A stretch of 64,000 nt of DNA from Candidatus Regiella endosymbiont of Tuberolachnus salignus (GTDB lineage Bacteria > Pseudomonadota > Gammaproteobacteria > Enterobacterales > Enterobacteriaceae). The translations under genes and the position numbers were made by a program. This document shows, one piece after another, positions 62,098 to 64,000 of this stretch. Below the pieces are notes generated by a model. That model was not told the origin of the DNA and made no database searches. It saw only the letters and a program-made list of their open reading frames with translations. The DNA lies in the NCBI RefSeq assembly GCF_964020115.1, contig NZ_OZ026542.1, forward strand, positions 930,001 to 994,000, in the 5' to 3' direction. The stretch's first letter is position 1. Each line of letters starts with the position of its first letter.

Positions 62098-64000
<1,903 letters not shown>

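Overview
The window comes from a gammaproteobacterium of the order Enterobacterales. The housekeeping genes and their order (rlmL-uup, letAB-proQ-prc-htpX, tcyP-ydjM, the tol-pal and cydABX clusters, lptD-surA-pdxA-rsmA-apaH) match Yersinia and Escherichia. The genome is also full of insertion sequences, short palindromic repeats, decayed prophage and toxin-antitoxin genes, and usual neighbours are missing (pqiAB, ybgE, ybgC, apaG). That mix suggests a host-restricted facultative insect symbiont of the Regiella/Hamiltonella kind. The species is an inference from gene content, not something the sequence proves.

Layout. 0-4 kb: rlmL (5' end outside the window) and uup. 4-8 kb: a lineage-specific 570-residue gene cut in two by a complete IS21-family element. 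8-10.5 kb: vitamin B12 transporter genes btuCD and a YefM-YoeB toxin-antitoxin pair. 10.5-13.8 kb: three AT-rich orphan genes with shared upstream signals and look-alike terminators. 13.8-22.8 kb: letB, letA, proQ, prc, htpX, amiD. 23-26.2 kb: tcyP, a decayed IS5-type element and ydjM. 26.3-34.5 kb: cpoB, pal, tolB, tolA, tolR, tolQ (cell envelope) and cydX, cydB, cydA (cytochrome bd oxidase), all on the minus strand. 34.6-39.2 kb: ppk, radA, djlA. 39.5-48.4 kb: lptD, surA, pdxA, rsmA, apaH, uvrB. 48.7-64 kb: prophage wreckage. This holds a phage 82-type Q antiterminator, an endolysin remnant, Rz/Rz1 spanins, P2-type tail genes R, S, V, W and J, extra copies of R, S and V, three different toxin-antitoxin pairs, and IS3, IS5, IS630 and IS21 elements, several of them inserted into each other.

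A family of 105-128 bp palindromic elements with TATACCC...GGGTATA ends, flanked by TA, occurs about fourteen times. Most copies sit between genes. One is inserted in frame inside rlmL and would add 41 residues to the protein. A second palindromic family (ends CCTCTTTCSAAACCTACT) forms the last codons of pdxA and the upstream region of rsmA.

The most unusual pattern is in the prophage. The site between tail genes S and V carries a different toxin-antitoxin pair in each related copy (DinJ-YafQ, VapBC, MqsRA). The changeover lies at the last codon of S on one side and at a shared 17-bp sequence on the V side.
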